A stretch of 33,091 bases of DNA, taken from contig JABFSU010000099.1 in the NCBI GenBank assembly GCA_013140455.1, positions 1 to 33,091 on the forward strand, in the 5' to 3' direction. The position numbers were made by a program, and so were the translations under genes. The notes below the pieces were generated by a model, which worked only from the letters and a program-made list of their open reading frames with translations, did not search any database and was not told the DNA's origin. Below are positions 6,214-15,747 of this stretch, in pieces. Position 1 is the stretch's first letter. Each line of letters begins with the position of its first letter. The stretch comes from Nitrospira sp. Its GTDB lineage: Bacteria > Nitrospirota > Nitrospiria > Nitrospirales > Nitrospiraceae.

Positions 6214-9102
6214 TCAGGGTTGATAGCTATCCATCGGAGGACAGGTGCAGATCAAATGGCGATCTCCGTAGGCTTCATCGATGCGGCTAACTGCCGGCCA
6301 GAACTTGTTGGCTCTGACAGATGGAGTCGGGAATGCCGCCTGTTCCCTCGTATAGGGACGATTCCAGTCCGTGGCCGTGACGGTAGTTGCTGTGTGCGGC
6401 GCATTCTTGAGCACATTATTGGTACGGGGTTGACGCCCGTCGGCGATCTCTTGAATCTCTGCGCGAATGGCGATCATCGCCTCACAGAACCGGTCTAATT
6501 CAGCTTTCCCTTCACTCTCTGTCGGTTCAATCATCAAGGTGCCGGCGACCGGAAACGACACGGTCGGTGCATGGAAGCCGTAATCCATGAGGCGCTTGGC
6601 GACATCCATGGCTTCCACGCCGGATGATTCTTTAAAAGGCCGCAGATCGAGAATGAACTCGTGCGCGACATGTCCTGTGGCGCCGGTGTAGACGATAGAG
6701 TAGTGCTTCTCCAGCCGTTTGGCCATGTAGTTGGCGTTGAGGATGGCGACTTGTGTGGCCTTCTTGAGGCCGTCACGGCCCATGAGGGCGATATACACCC
6801 AGGAGATAGGCAGAATGCTCGCGCTGCCGTGCGGGGCTGCGGATACGGGACCGATCGACTCGCGGGTTCCCAGCCCTGTCACAGGATGCCCCGGGAGATA
6901 GGGCGCGAGATGTCTGGCGACGCCGATGGGCCCCATGCCAGGGCCGCCTCCGCCGTGTGGGATGCAAAACGTCTTGTGCAAATTCAGATGGCAGACGTCG
7001 GCGCCGATGTCGCCTGGCCGGCAAAGCCCGACCTGTGCATTCATGTTGGCTCCGTCCATGTAGACTTGGCCGCCATGGGTGTGGACGATCTGGCAGATCC
7101 GGCGTACGTCCGCTTCGAAGACCCCATGCGTTGAGGGGTAGGTCAGCATTAAGGCCGACAGCCGGTCGCGGTACTGCACGGCTTTCGCTTCCAGGTCGGT
7201 CAGATCCACATTCCCCTGCTTGTCACAGGCTACGACGACCACCGTCATCCCCGCCATCGCCGCACTCGCGGGGTTGGTGCCATGGGCCGACACAGGGATC
7301 AGGCACACATCCCGATGAGGCGCACCCTGCCCACGGTGGTACGCGCGAATCACCATCAGCCCCGCATATTCACCCTGGGAGCCGGCGTTGGGCTGGAGCG
7401 AGATGGCGGCAAATCCCGTAATCTCCGCCAACCAGGATTCCAGCTGCCGGAACAATTTCTGGTAGCCTTGTGTCTGCTCGGCCGGGGCGAAAGGATGAAG
7501 ATGGGCAAATTCCGGCCAGGTGACCGGGAGCATTTCCGCTGTCGCATTCAACTTCATGGTGCAGGAGCCCAGCGGAATCATCGAATGTGTGAGCGATAAA
7601 TCCTTTCCCTGGAGCCGATGCAGATAGCGCAACATCTCATGCTCGGAATGATACCGATTGAACATCTCATGCGTGAGATAGGAACTCGTCCGTGCCAACG
7701 GATTGGGATAGCCGGGCTCGATAGAGCCGGCGAGGTCGATGACTTGGAACGGCAGGCGGTCATGGCCGACGAAGAGTTCCAAGAGCGTCCCGACTTCGTG
7801 TTCGGTGCTGGCTTCATCCAGTGAGAGACCGAGGGACCCGTCTTCATGGGTCCGGAGATTGATTCGCCGTTCGTTCGCTCTGACGCGGATCAGATCGACC
7901 TGGTTCTTGGGCGCGCGGACTCGCAACGTATCGAAGAACAATTCCGGGCCCACGTCAAAGCCAAGCCGGCGCAAACCCTCGGCAAGCATCAGTGTCAATC
8001 CGTGCACGCGCTGCGCGATGCGGCGGAGCCCGTCGGGCCCGTGATACACCGCATACATGCCGGCCATCACGGCCAAGAGCACCTGGGCCGTACAAATGTT
8101 GCTCGTCGCTTTTTCCCGCCGGATATGTTGCTCACGCGTCTGGAGGGATAACCGGTAAGCCGTATTGCCGGCCGCATCTTTCGACACCCCGACGATACGG
8201 CCGGGCATCTGGCGCTTGAATTCTTCCTTGGTGGTTAAGAACGCGGCATGCGGGCCGCCGAATCCCATAGGGACCCCGAACCGTTGGCTGGAGCCCACGG
8301 CAATGTCGGCGCCGAACTCTCCAGGAGAGCGCAACAGCGTCAATGCCAGCAGGTCTGTGGCGACCACCACGAGTATTCCCGCCTCATGAGCGCGAGCGAC
8401 CAGGCCGCTGACGTCCCCGACATAGCCGTCGCTCGTCGGGTATTGGAGCAACAATCCGCACAAGGTCTTATCCGAGAACTTGATCGAGGCGTTGGGGCCT
8501 GAGCGAATGGTGATACCCAAGGGTTCAGCGCGTGTTTGGAGAATCGCGAGGGTCTGCGGATGGCAGTCCTGCGAGACAAAGAATTCTTTCCGCTCCTCAC
8601 CCTGTGATCGAGATATGGTCAAGCACATGGCCATGGCTTCTGCGGCGGCGGTCCCCTCGTCCAGCAATGACGCATTGGCCAGGGGCAATCCGGTCAGATC
8701 CCCGACCATCGTTTGAAAGTTCACCAGCGCTTCAAGGCGGCCTTGGGCGATTTCGGCCTGATAGGGCGTGTATTGGGTGTACCAGCCGGGGTTTTCCAGA
8801 ATGTTCCGCTGAATCACGCCGGGGGTGATGCAATGGTGGTAGCCCATGCCGATGAGCGAACGGTAGACACGGTTCTGAGCCGCGATCTGCTTCAGTTCGT
8901 CCAGCACAGCCTGCTCCCCTCGCTGCGGCGGCAAGTCCAGCGGCTTTCGCAGCTGGATATCCTGGGGAACCGTGACATTACAGAGATGTTCCAGTGAGGG
9001 CATGCCGGCTACGGCCAGCATGTCGCGGATGTCGTCGTCCGAAGGACCGATATGGCGCTGTGGAAAGAGATCGGTCGCTTGCAGAAAATCAGGTTGAGGC
9101 AT
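6214..9102 (-). CDS. gcvP: Glycine dehydrogenase (decarboxylating), P-protein
   Basis: GcvP decarboxylates glycine with pyridoxal phosphate and passes the aminomethyl group to the lipoyl arm of GcvH, the first step of the glycine cleavage system. The protein has about 962 residues, the full single-chain form (E. coli 957 aa) rather than the split GcvPA/GcvPB type. The N-terminal half begins [14 protein letters not shown]. The C-terminal half carries [19 protein letters not shown], whose Lys (residue 710 from this ATG, codon at 6975-6973) is the pyridoxal phosphate attachment site. [13 protein letters not shown] marks the start of the second half. GTG 9117 lies in frame five codons upstream; neither start has a strong ribosome site. 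gcvT and gcvH are not adjacent. No glycine riboswitch was recognised upstream. Confidence 0.96.
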   Translation of the reverse strand: MPQPDFLQATDLFPQRHIGPSDDDIRDMLAVAGMPSLEHLCNVTVPQDIQLRKPLDLPPQRGEQAVLDELKQIAAQNRVYRSLIGMGYHHCITPGVIQRNILENPGWYTQYTPYQAEIAQGRLEALVNFQTMVGDLTGLPLANASLLDEGTAAAEAMAMCLTISRSQGEERKEFFVSQDCHPQTLAILQTRAEPLGITIRSGPNASIKFSDKTLCGLLLQYPTSDGYVGDVSGLVARAHEAGILVVVATDLLALTLLRSPGEFGADIAVGSSQRFGVPMGFGGPHAAFLTTKEEFKRQMPGRIVGVSKDAAGNTAYRLSLQTREQHIRREKATSNICTAQVLLAVMAGMYAVYHGPDGLRRIAQRVHGLTLMLAEGLRRLGFDVGPELFFDTLRVRAPKNQVDLIRVRANERRINLRTHEDGSLGLSLDEASTEHEVGTLLELFVGHDRLPFQVIDLAGSIEPGYPNPLARTSSYLTHEMFNRYHSEHEMLRYLHRLQGKDLSLTHSMIPLGSCTMKLNATAEMLPVTWPEFAHLHPFAPAEQTQGYQKLFRQLESWLAEITGFAAISLQPNAGSQGEYAGLMVIRAYHRGQGAPHRDVCLIPVSAHGTNPASAAMAGMTVVVVACDKQGNVDLTDLEAKAVQYRDRLSALMLTYPSTHGVFEADVRRICQIVHTHGGQVYMDGANMNAQVGLCRPGDIGADVCHLNLHKTFCIPHGGGGPGMGPIGVARHLAPYLPGHPVTGLGTRESIGPVSAAPHGSASILPISWVYIALMGRDGLKKATQVAILNANYMAKRLEKHYSIVYTGATGHVAHEFILDLRPFKESSGVEAMDVAKRLMDYGFHAPTVSFPVAGTLMIEPTESEGKAELDRFCEAMIAIRAEIQEIADGRQPRTNNVLKNAPHTATTVTATDWNRPYTREQAAFPTPSVRANKFWPAVSRIDEAYGDRHLICTCPPMDSYQP

Positions 9103-9283
9103 GTTCGTTCGATCCACTCGCTATCAGATGGTTCGTGAATGACGCATGAGCCCGAGGAGAGTACCATGGCGCTGCTCCATTTCCAATATCCCGCGGCCTG
9201 GCGTCACCACCGCTTGCCATGGAGATGGATAGTTCTGTAAGTACAGGGGTTAGAGGGGATTTCTCCCATTTCCACGGGGTGTG

Positions 9284-10954
9284 ATGACAACTCAACGAAC
9301 ACATCTGCATGACATTCTCATCGTCGGAGCTGGTCTGGCAGGCATGCGCGCGGCTCTTGCCGCGCCGGGGAATCTGGACGTGGCGCTGATCTCAAAAGTC
9401 CATCCGGTTCGCAGTCACTCGGTGGCGGCGCAAGGCGGGATCAACGCCGCGCTCGGCGAGAATGATTCATGGGAAGCCCATGCCTTCGATACGACAAAGG
9501 GAGGGCTCTACCTGGGCGATCAGGATGCGATTGAGGCGATGTGCCGGGAGGCCCCGGGAGACATCCTTGAGCTGGAGCGAATGGGCGTGATCTTCAGTCG
9601 TGATGCCCATGGCCGCATCGCCCAGCGACCGTTCGGGGGAGCCGGGTTCCCGCGCACGTGCTATGCGGCCGATCGCACCGGACACGCGCTGCTGCACGCG
9701 CTCTATGAGCAAATTCTCAAACGGCGCACCACCGTCTATGAAGAGTGGTACGTCACCGCGCTCGTGGTCGAAGCCGGCGTCTGTCGGGGAGTCATCGCAT
9801 GGGATATGGTGCAAGGCGGCTTACGCGTGATTCAGGCGAAGGCCGTCATCCTTGCGACAGGCGGCAGTGGCCGCGTGTTTTTGACCAGCACGAACGCAGT
9901 GATCAATACCGGCGACGGAATGGCGTTGGCCTATCGCGCCGGGGCGTCACTCATGGATATGGAATTCGTCCAGTTCCATCCGACCACATTGAAAGACACG
10001 GGCATTCTGATTACTGAAGGGGCGAGGGGTGAGGGCGGCTATCTACTCAATACCCTGGGAGAGCGGTTCTTGAAGCGGTATGCGCCGGAGCAAATGGAAT
10101 TGGCGACCCGCTCGACGGTCTCCCTCGCGATCGGGCAGGAAATACTTGAAGGGCGAGGCGTAGATGGGTGCGTGTTACTGGATCTCCGGCATCTCGGGCG
10201 AGACAAGATTATGGAACGACTCCCGCAAATCCGGCAGATTGCGATGGAGTTTGCCGGGCTCGATCCGGTTGAAACGCCGATTCCCATCAGGCCAGGCGCG
10301 CACTATCAAATGGGTGGAGTCAGAGCTAACCAATGGGGTGAGACGGCCATCCCCGGCCTCTTCGCGGCAGGAGAATGCGCCTGTGTTAGCGTGCATGGGG
10401 CCAATCGCCTGGGCGGCAATTCACTGTTGGAAACTATTGTATTCGGTCGACGAGCTGGGACGAAGGCCGGCGAGTACGCTGGAACCGTGGGGCACGAGAC
10501 TCCGGCGCCGCAGCATCTCGTTGAAGAGCAAGCCAGAGTTGAGCGGTTGCTTTCTCAGAGTGGAGGAGAACGTGCCTGGCAGGTGCGGCAGGAGCTGGGG
10601 GTCACGTTGAGTACGAACCTCGGGATCTTCCGGACAAAAGAATCGATGACGGCGGCCGGAAGCAAGGTGCGGGAGCTCCAGCACCGCGCGGCGGCGGTCA
10701 CGGTGCAGGACAAGGGGCGAGTCTTCAACACCGACTTGATCCAGGCGCTGGAGCTCCAATGTTTGGTTGAACTCGCGGAAACCATTGTCGCAGGGGCGCT
10801 CGCGCGCGAGGAGAGCCGCGGCGCGCATTACCGTTCCGATTTCTCCACCCGCAACGACGCCGCCTGGCTGCGGCATACGGTGGCTCAACGGACGCCTGAT
10901 GGTGTGAGTTTGTCCTATGCCCCGGTCACGGTCACCCGGTTCCAGCCTAAGTAG
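9284..10954 (+). CDS. sdhA: Succinate dehydrogenase / fumarate reductase flavoprotein subunit
   Basis: This is the 556-residue FAD subunit of complex II. The nucleotide-binding GAGLAG follows ILIV at the N terminus. The segment [12 protein letters not shown] carries His45 (His46 counting from the GTG at 9281), the residue that binds FAD covalently in SdhA/FrdA and is absent from L-aspartate oxidase. Other family blocks are [39 protein letters not shown] and [13 protein letters not shown]. The C terminus ends with the [10 protein letters not shown] and [10 protein letters not shown] pattern of SdhA. NadB is therefore unlikely, although the families are related. GGGG at 9276-9279 precedes the start. 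A weak promoter, TTGCCA at 9214-9219 and TGTAAG at 9236-9241, may drive it. Iron-sulfur and membrane subunits are not adjacent. The direction of the reaction cannot be told from sequence. Confidence 0.87.
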   Translation: MTTQRTHLHDILIVGAGLAGMRAALAAPGNLDVALISKVHPVRSHSVAAQGGINAALGENDSWEAHAFDTTKGGLYLGDQDAIEAMCREAPGDILELERMGVIFSRDAHGRIAQRPFGGAGFPRTCYAADRTGHALLHALYEQILKRRTTVYEEWYVTALVVEAGVCRGVIAWDMVQGGLRVIQAKAVILATGGSGRVFLTSTNAVINTGDGMALAYRAGASLMDMEFVQFHPTTLKDTGILITEGARGEGGYLLNTLGERFLKRYAPEQMELATRSTVSLAIGQEILEGRGVDGCVLLDLRHLGRDKIMERLPQIRQIAMEFAGLDPVETPIPIRPGAHYQMGGVRANQWGETAIPGLFAAGECACVSVHGANRLGGNSLLETIVFGRRAGTKAGEYAGTVGHETPAPQHLVEEQARVERLLSQSGGERAWQVRQELGVTLSTNLGIFRTKESMTAAGSKVRELQHRAAAVTVQDKGRVFNTDLIQALELQCLVELAETIVAGALAREESRGAHYRSDFSTRNDAAWLRHTVAQRTPDGVSLSYAPVTVTRFQPK

Positions 10955-10957
10955 CAA

Positions 10958-10971
10958 GACGCTGCAGCGTC
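10958..10971. repeat. 14-bp perfect palindrome after sdhA
   Basis: GACGCTGCAGCGTC lies 4 bases after the sdhA stop. It could form a short 5-bp stem with a TGCA loop, but no T tract follows, so it is at most a weak terminator. An operator for the downstream regulator is also possible. Confidence 0.4.
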
Positions 10972-11034
10972 CTGGGCCTTTGGTCGGGACTCCGCTCGTT
11001 CACCACATCTATCCGAGAACATCCTCCGTATGTT

Positions 11035-11043
11035 TGGTATAAT
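11035..11043 (+). promoter_or_regulatory. Extended -10 promoter of the two-component operon
   Basis: TGGTATAAT at 11035-11043 is a perfect -10 hexamer with the TGn extension. The -35 region is weak, as is usual for extended -10 promoters. Transcription would begin near 11050, only about 15 bases before the response regulator ATG at 11065, leaving just room for the ribosome site GGAG at 11056-11059. Confidence 0.6.
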
Positions 11044-11064
11044 CGACCCGCGAGAGGAGTCCGT

Positions 11065-11736
11065 ATGCGTGTGCTCGTTGTCGAAGACGAAACGAAGGTC
11101 GGCTGTTTCATCAAGCGCGCGCTTGAGGAAGAAAGCTATGCCGTCGATCTCTGTGAAGACGGGGCCAAGGGCCTCGAGATGGCGCTGGCGACCAATTACG
11201 ATTTGATCGTCGTGGATCTCATGTTGCCGTCGATGTCGGGGATGGACATTCTCAAAGCTGTGCGGCGTGAACGGATTCAAACGCCGGTGATGATTCTGAC
11301 GGCGCAGTCCCAGGTGGATCAACGGGTGAAGGGCCTCGATGCCGGCGCCGACGATTATCTCACCAAGCCGTTTGCCATCGATGAACTGCTGGCCCGTGTC
11401 CGGGCGCTGTTGCGCCGGGGGGCGACCGAGAGTCCCGGCATTCTGCAGATCGACGATCTGGTGCTGAATCCCGCGACGCGTGAAGTCGCGCGGGGCGGGC
11501 AGCGCATTGAGCTCACCCTGAAAGAATATGCGCTGTTGGAATATCTCATGCGGCATACCGGACGGGTGCTGACGAGGCCGATGATTTCGGAACACGTCTG
11601 GAACCAGGATTTCGACACCTTCACCAATGTCATCGACGTCTACGTCAATTATCTCCGCAACAAGATCGACCGGGGCCGGTCGAAGAAACTCATCCATACG
11701 ATCCGCGGCAGCGGATACATGCTGAAAGTCGACTGA
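11065..11736 (+). CDS. OmpR/PhoB-family response regulator
   Basis: The 223-residue protein is a two-domain transcription regulator. The receiver domain spans about 1-115, with acidic residues Glu7 and Asp8, phosphoacceptor Asp51 (VVDLMLP), Thr79 and Lys101 (TKPF). The winged-helix DNA-binding domain of the OmpR type spans about 128-223, with LTLKEYALLEYL, the recognition-helix region TNVIDVYVNYLRNKID and the closing RGSGYML hairpin. It is closest in style to the CusR/CopR/MprA-like group. GGAG at 11056-11059 lies 5 bases before the ATG. Its stop overlaps the kinase ATG by one base, so the two are translationally coupled. Probable targets include degP, because three 11-bp direct repeats of the form bound by this family lie just before that gene. 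Confidence 0.93.
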   Translation: MRVLVVEDETKVGCFIKRALEEESYAVDLCEDGAKGLEMALATNYDLIVVDLMLPSMSGMDILKAVRRERIQTPVMILTAQSQVDQRVKGLDAGADDYLTKPFAIDELLARVRALLRRGATESPGILQIDDLVLNPATREVARGGQRIELTLKEYALLEYLMRHTGRVLTRPMISEHVWNQDFDTFTNVIDVYVNYLRNKIDRGRSKKLIHTIRGSGYMLKVD

Positions 11737-13139
11737 TGCCACTGCGACTTCGGTTGACGCTCTGGTACGGGAGTACGCTGGCTCTGGTGCTCATCGTATT
11801 CTCCGTGGTCTTGTACAATGTGACCGCGCGGAGTCTGCGCGATGCGGTGGATCAATCGTTAGAAGAGACCGCCAACACAGCCGTCCGGTCGCTGGAAGAG
11901 CGGGGATTCCTTCCGCTCATCGACGAAGAGGAATTACTCTCGCAATTTCCCGAACTCGCCCGGATCGACAAGTTCTTCCAGATCTTCAGCCCGTCCGGGA
12001 CGATCACGCTCCGTTCTCCCAATATCAAGCAGCATGAAGTCCCGCTCAGCCGCACGGCGCTCGAAACGACGTTCAGCGGGAAATCCATTTTTGAATCGGC
12101 GAAGTATCCGAAGGAGCCGCCGCTCCGGCTCGTGTCCGTGCCGATCATGTATCGCGGAACCCTGCTCTACATTGTACAAGTCGGGACGTCGATGGAATCG
12201 ATCGAAGACACGTTGCGCCGGCTGCTGCTGGTGTTGCTGGTGACGATGCCGATTGCGCTGGCGGTGTCACTGGCCAGCGGATGGTTTCTGGCTGGCCGCG
12301 CCCTACGTCCGGTTGACGCGATCACGCTGGCGGCCCAGCGCATCGCCGCCGGCGATCTCAGTCAGCGGTTGACGGTCTCGACCTCTCCCGACGAGATCGG
12401 GCGCCTGGCCAGTATGTTCAACGACATGATCGGCCGGCTCGATGCGTCCTTCCGGCAGATTCGTCAATTTACCAGCGACGCGTCCCACGAACTCCGGACT
12501 CCGTTGACTGTCATGAAGGGAGAGACGGAGTTGGTCCTCCGGCGCCCTCGCCCGTTAGGTGACTACCAATCCGTGCTCGAAAGCAATTTAGAAGAAATCG
12601 ATCGCATGACGCGCATCGTCGATGAGTTGCTGTTCCTCTCCCGCGCCGACATGGGAGAGGTCAGGATGGAGACGCTGCCGGTCGGCCTGGAATCGCTCGT
12701 CGAAGACATCCACCGGCAGGCGACGCTGCTCGGACAGGATCGCAACATCGCCGTCACGCTTGGCACGGTGCAGCCGGCTGTTGTCCAGGGTGACGAACTC
12801 CGGCTGCGAGAGTTGCTGCTGAATTTGGTGGAGAATGCGATCAAGTACTCTCATCCCAACGGGAAGGTTGAGATCTCGCTCGTTACGGAAGGATCGCGCG
12901 CGCGCTTGTCGGTCAGGGATCAAGGGATCGGCATTGCGCCCGATGATCTATCCCGCATCTTCCATCGTTTCTTCAGGACCGATGGTGCCCGGGCCCATAC
13001 GAAGAAGGGTACAGGCCTTGGACTCGCGATTTGTACCTGGATTGCCGAGTCCCACAAGGGCCGTATTGACGTGACGAGTGAGCCCGGTGCCGGTTCGACG
13101 TTTACGGTCACACTCCCCCTGGCAGCCCCTTCCGCTTAA
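11736..13139 (+). CDS. Membrane sensor histidine kinase
   Basis: The 467-residue kinase is the partner of the regulator with which it overlaps by one base. Order of parts: first membrane helix about 9-30; periplasmic sensor domain about 31-162; second helix about 163-188; HAMP linker about 189-240; dimerisation domain with phosphoacceptor His251 in DASHELRTPL; and the ATPase domain. The ATPase domain has the N box (LLNLVENAIKYSH), G1 (DQGIGI), F box (HRFFR) and G2 (GTGLGL). All catalytic boxes are intact. The periplasmic domain is moderate in size and contains no histidine- or cysteine-rich metal-binding stretch that I can see, so the signal is unknown. The gene is followed closely by degP, which suggests an envelope-stress input. 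Confidence 0.93.
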   Translation: MPLRLRLTLWYGSTLALVLIVFSVVLYNVTARSLRDAVDQSLEETANTAVRSLEERGFLPLIDEEELLSQFPELARIDKFFQIFSPSGTITLRSPNIKQHEVPLSRTALETTFSGKSIFESAKYPKEPPLRLVSVPIMYRGTLLYIVQVGTSMESIEDTLRRLLLVLLVTMPIALAVSLASGWFLAGRALRPVDAITLAAQRIAAGDLSQRLTVSTSPDEIGRLASMFNDMIGRLDASFRQIRQFTSDASHELRTPLTVMKGETELVLRRPRPLGDYQSVLESNLEEIDRMTRIVDELLFLSRADMGEVRMETLPVGLESLVEDIHRQATLLGQDRNIAVTLGTVQPAVVQGDELRLRELLLNLVENAIKYSHPNGKVEISLVTEGSRARLSVRDQGIGIAPDDLSRIFHRFFRTDGARAHTKKGTGLGLAICTWIAESHKGRIDVTSEPGAGSTFTVTLPLAAPSA

Positions 13140-13142
13140 CGA

Positions 13143-13175
13143 CTTCTAATTCGCTCTTAATCCCCTTCTCATCAC
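13143..13175 (+). promoter_or_regulatory. Three tandem 11-bp direct repeats, likely response-regulator operator
   Basis: Starting 3 bases after the kinase stop, three 11-base units follow without gaps: CTTCTAATTCG (13143-13153), CTCTTAATCCC (13154-13164) and CTTCTCATCAC (13165-13175). C1, T2, T5, A7 and T8 are identical in all three. OmpR/PhoB-family regulators bind head-to-tail 11-bp repeats, and the PhoB box consists of CTGTCAT units with this period. The array ends 74 bases before the degP ATG. If TATATC at 13195-13200 is the -10, the third repeat lies over the -35 position. Confidence 0.6.
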
Positions 13176-13190
13176 CGGCTGTTACGGTCA

Positions 13191-13208
13191 CTCGTATATC
13201 AATACGAG
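13191..13208. repeat. 7-bp inverted repeat in the degP leader/promoter
   Basis: CTCGTAT (13191-13197) and ATACGAG (13202-13208) are exact inverted copies around a 4-base centre. The repeat overlaps the candidate -10 TATATC (13195-13200) and lies about 42 bases before the degP ATG. It could be a second operator or an mRNA hairpin near the 5' end. Confidence 0.5.
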
Positions 13209-13249
13209 ACAGATTTGTTCCCTGGAATCATTGTCACGAGGAGGAAGCC

Positions 13250-14749
13250 ATGAAGAAGTCGGTTCAAAAGGCGGTCGTCGCGAGTCTTGCCATCGCCGCG
13301 GTGGGAGCGGTGCTTATCTGGGGCGGTCAATCGTTGCCCTCTTCCCATGCTTCCAGCGGTATCCAGCCTGCGGCAACCACCGTGGCGCTGCCGATCGCCC
13401 CGGCGGCGAATGGGTTTACGGATGTGGCCAAGGCGGTGACACCGGCCGTGGTCAACATTACGACGGTCACGGGAGAGAAAGTCTCCGATGGGCGGAAGAT
13501 CCCTGATGAATTACGCGATCGGATGGAAGAATTTTTTGGCGGGCCTGGCAGCCCTCGTGGATTCCGCGGGCCACAAGGTCCCGGTGAGCCTCGTGGCCAC
13601 CGTGGTGGCGGCCAGGGTTCCGGAGTGATTGTCTCTCAGGACGGCTATGTGTTGACCAATAACCATGTGATCGAAGGCGCGCAGGAAGTCACGGTCACAT
13701 TGCCCGACAAACGTGAATTCAAGGGCACAATTGTCGGAACCGATCCCAAGACGGATTTGGCGGTGGTGAAGATCGATGGACAGAATCTTCCGACGGTCGT
13801 CTGGGGTGATGCCGGCAAGCTGCAAGTCGGTGAGTATGTGTTGGCGGTCGGGAATCCCTTCGGATTAAATTCGACGGTGACGCTTGGCATCGTGAGCGCG
13901 CTGGGTCGCGGCCGGATGGGTATCACGCAGTACGAAGACTTCATTCAGACGGATGCGGCCATCAATCCTGGAAATTCAGGCGGCGCTTTGGTGAATACGC
14001 GCGGAGAATTAGTCGGGATCAATACGGCCATCTTCTCGCAGACCGGCGGATATCAGGGCGTGGGGTTTGCCGTACCGACCAGCATGGGCAAGCCGATCTA
14101 TGAAAGCCTGATCAAGACCGGGAAGGTCGTGCGTGGATACCTGGGTGTCGGGATTCAGGATCTCAGCCAGGATCTCGCCAAATCATTCGGGATTAAGCAT
14201 GCAAAGGGTGCCTTGGTCAGTGACGTGAAGGAAGAGGGACCGGCCGATCAGGCTGGTCTGAAGCAGGGCGATGTGATTATCGCGTATCAAGGCGCACCCG
14301 TTGAGGATGCGGTGGCTCTCCAGCGCCTGGTGACCAGAACAGGGGTTGGGATGAAGGTGCCGGTCAAGGTGATCCGTGACGGCCATGAGAAGGACCTCAC
14401 GGTGACGATCGGGGAACAGTTGGATACGACGAAGGTCGCGAAAGCCGAAGCCGGTGAAGCGGACTACGCCTTTGCCGGAGTGGCTGTCCAGGACCTGGAT
14501 CGGGAGACTGCGAAGGAATTGGGCATCAAGGGCAAGGCGCAGGGAGTTATCGTGACGGGCGTCGAGCCGGAGAGCGGCGCTGAGAAGGCCGGCTTGATGA
14601 CGGGTGATGTCATTCGAGAGATCAACCGCCAGTCGGTCAAGTCGGTCAAGGAGTTCGAGAAGGCCTCATCCGCCATCAGGAAGGGTGACCACGTCCTGAT
14701 CTTGATCAATCGCCATGGCAATGCGTTATTTCTGACCGCGAAAGTCTAG
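13250..14749 (+). CDS. degP: Periplasmic serine protease/chaperone DegP (HtrA family)
   Basis: The 499-residue protein degrades or refolds damaged envelope proteins. It has an N-terminal hydrophobic signal or anchor (about 7-25). A trypsin-like domain follows, with the complete triad His139 (TNNHVI), Asp169 (KTDLAV) and Ser243 (GNSGGAL). Two PDZ domains lie at about 295-385 and 410-495, which is the DegP/DegQ/MucD arrangement rather than the single-PDZ DegS form. A Gly/Pro/Arg-rich insert at about 97-123 precedes the catalytic core, at the place of the regulatory LA loop. AGGAGGA at 13240-13246 gives a strong ribosome site. The gene directly follows the two-component pair and carries a candidate regulator-binding array in its promoter, so it is probably induced by that system. 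Confidence 0.94.
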   Translation: MKKSVQKAVVASLAIAAVGAVLIWGGQSLPSSHASSGIQPAATTVALPIAPAANGFTDVAKAVTPAVVNITTVTGEKVSDGRKIPDELRDRMEEFFGGPGSPRGFRGPQGPGEPRGHRGGGQGSGVIVSQDGYVLTNNHVIEGAQEVTVTLPDKREFKGTIVGTDPKTDLAVVKIDGQNLPTVVWGDAGKLQVGEYVLAVGNPFGLNSTVTLGIVSALGRGRMGITQYEDFIQTDAAINPGNSGGALVNTRGELVGINTAIFSQTGGYQGVGFAVPTSMGKPIYESLIKTGKVVRGYLGVGIQDLSQDLAKSFGIKHAKGALVSDVKEEGPADQAGLKQGDVIIAYQGAPVEDAVALQRLVTRTGVGMKVPVKVIRDGHEKDLTVTIGEQLDTTKVAKAEAGEADYAFAGVAVQDLDRETAKELGIKGKAQGVIVTGVEPESGAEKAGLMTGDVIREINRQSVKSVKEFEKASSAIRKGDHVLILINRHGNALFLTAKV

Positions 14750-14760
14750 GTGAGAGATCG

Positions 14761-14787
14761 GGGGGATGGGGCGCCGCCTCATCCCCC
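14761..14787. terminator. GC-rich hairpin between convergent degP and purU
   Basis: GGGGGATG at 14761-14768 pairs with CATCCCCC at 14780-14787. Continued pairing inside (one G-U pair, then GGC with GCC) gives about 12 bp around a 3-base loop. It starts 11 bases after the degP stop and lies 27 bases beyond the purU stop, so it may serve both directions. There is no clean T tract on either side, so factor-independent termination is uncertain. Confidence 0.5.
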
Positions 14788-14813
14788 GCTAGCGGACTCT
14801 TTCAGTATCCTGA

Positions 14814-15680
14814 CTAATCGAAGACGACAGTCTTTTTCCCATACACCAACACACGATGTTCGATATGCCGCCGTACGGCGCGGGCTAGGACAATTTCTTC
14901 GAGGTCGCGCCCCTTCCTCACCAGATCATCGACCGTATCCCGGTGCCCGACGCGGATGACATCCTGCTCGATAATCGGTCCTTCGTCGAGATCTTGCGTC
15001 GCATAGTGGGCCGTCGCGCCGATGATTTTCACGCCCCGCTCGTAGGCCTGCCGATAGGGATTCGCACCGATGAACGCCGGGAGAAACGAGTGGTGAATGT
15101 TGATCACCGGGCAGCCGATTTGAGCGAGGAAGTCAGCGCTCAAAATCTGCATGTAGCGGGCCATGACCACCAGTTCAACACGATGGGATTTCAACGCCGA
15201 GATGACTTGTTGTTCTTGCTGAGGCTTCGTTTCTTTGGTCACCGGTAAGACTACGAAGGGAACCTTGAACAGGTGAGCCCACTCGGCACAGGTCTCATGA
15301 TTGGAAATAATGACCGGTATATCGATGTGTAACTCGTCCCGACGGTGGCGCTGAAGGAGGTCGGCCAAACAGTGATCTTGTTTTGAGACCAGCATGCCGA
15401 CGCGTGTGCGATGGCTGGAGTGGTGAGCCTCATAGCGCATCTCGAATACTTTGGCGATGGGGGCGAACGCAGCAGAGATTTCGTCGGGAGGAATCTGCAA
15501 TCCCTCCGTGGCGAACTCCATCCGCATCAGGAAGTCGTTCGTTTCTTCATCGGTATGGTGATCCGAGTCGAGAATGTTGCCGCCGAAGTCGTGAATGAAC
15601 CCGGACACGCGGGCGACAATGCCCTTCCGGTCTTTGCAGTGAATCAGGATCACAACGGAGTCTTTGCGAGTAGCTGCCAT
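14814..15680 (-). CDS. purU: Formyltetrahydrofolate deformylase
   Basis: PurU hydrolyses 10-formyltetrahydrofolate to formate and tetrahydrofolate and balances the one-carbon pool. The 288-residue protein has an N-terminal ACT regulatory domain (about 8-85, starting VILIHCKDRKGIVARVSGF). A formyltransferase-fold catalytic domain (about 92-288) carries Asn194 and His196 in NIHHSFLPAF and Asp230 in the TQDLDEGPI segment, matching the Asn/His/Asp set of the family. The reading frame stays open upstream to 16169, inside rimO, but ATG 15680 gives the family length (E. coli 280 aa). AAGGGG lies about 10 bases before it. The gene follows rimO on the same strand after about 67 bases. Formate made here could feed a formate dehydrogenase encoded elsewhere (inference). 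Confidence 0.94.
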   Translation of the reverse strand: MAATRKDSVVILIHCKDRKGIVARVSGFIHDFGGNILDSDHHTDEETNDFLMRMEFATEGLQIPPDEISAAFAPIAKVFEMRYEAHHSSHRTRVGMLVSKQDHCLADLLQRHRRDELHIDIPVIISNHETCAEWAHLFKVPFVVLPVTKETKPQQEQQVISALKSHRVELVVMARYMQILSADFLAQIGCPVINIHHSFLPAFIGANPYRQAYERGVKIIGATAHYATQDLDEGPIIEQDVIRVGHRDTVDDLVRKGRDLEEIVLARAVRRHIEHRVLVYGKKTVVFD

Positions 15681-15747
15681 GGCGGATGCGCCCCTTTCGT
15701 CAATTTCCGGAGAGTGTAGCAGATCGCGAACGGGTGTGGGTGAGCGG

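Noticed and set aside
9103-9283. Glycine riboswitch before gcvP
   Set aside because: The region was read on the minus strand for the paired glycine aptamers and no such structure was recognisable. The leader is also short.
9284-10954. Annotation as L-aspartate oxidase (nadB)
   Set aside because: The [10 protein letters not shown] segment has the covalent-FAD histidine, and the C-terminal pattern is that of SdhA/FrdA, so NadB is less likely.
10958-10971. Strong terminator after sdhA
   Set aside because: The palindrome gives only a 5-bp stem and is not followed by a T tract. It was kept as a repeat only.
10915-11742. 275-codon open frame antisense to the response regulator
   Set aside because: It covers the regulator and its promoter. 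Translation is rich in His, Arg and Asp without any pattern, as expected for a shadow frame.
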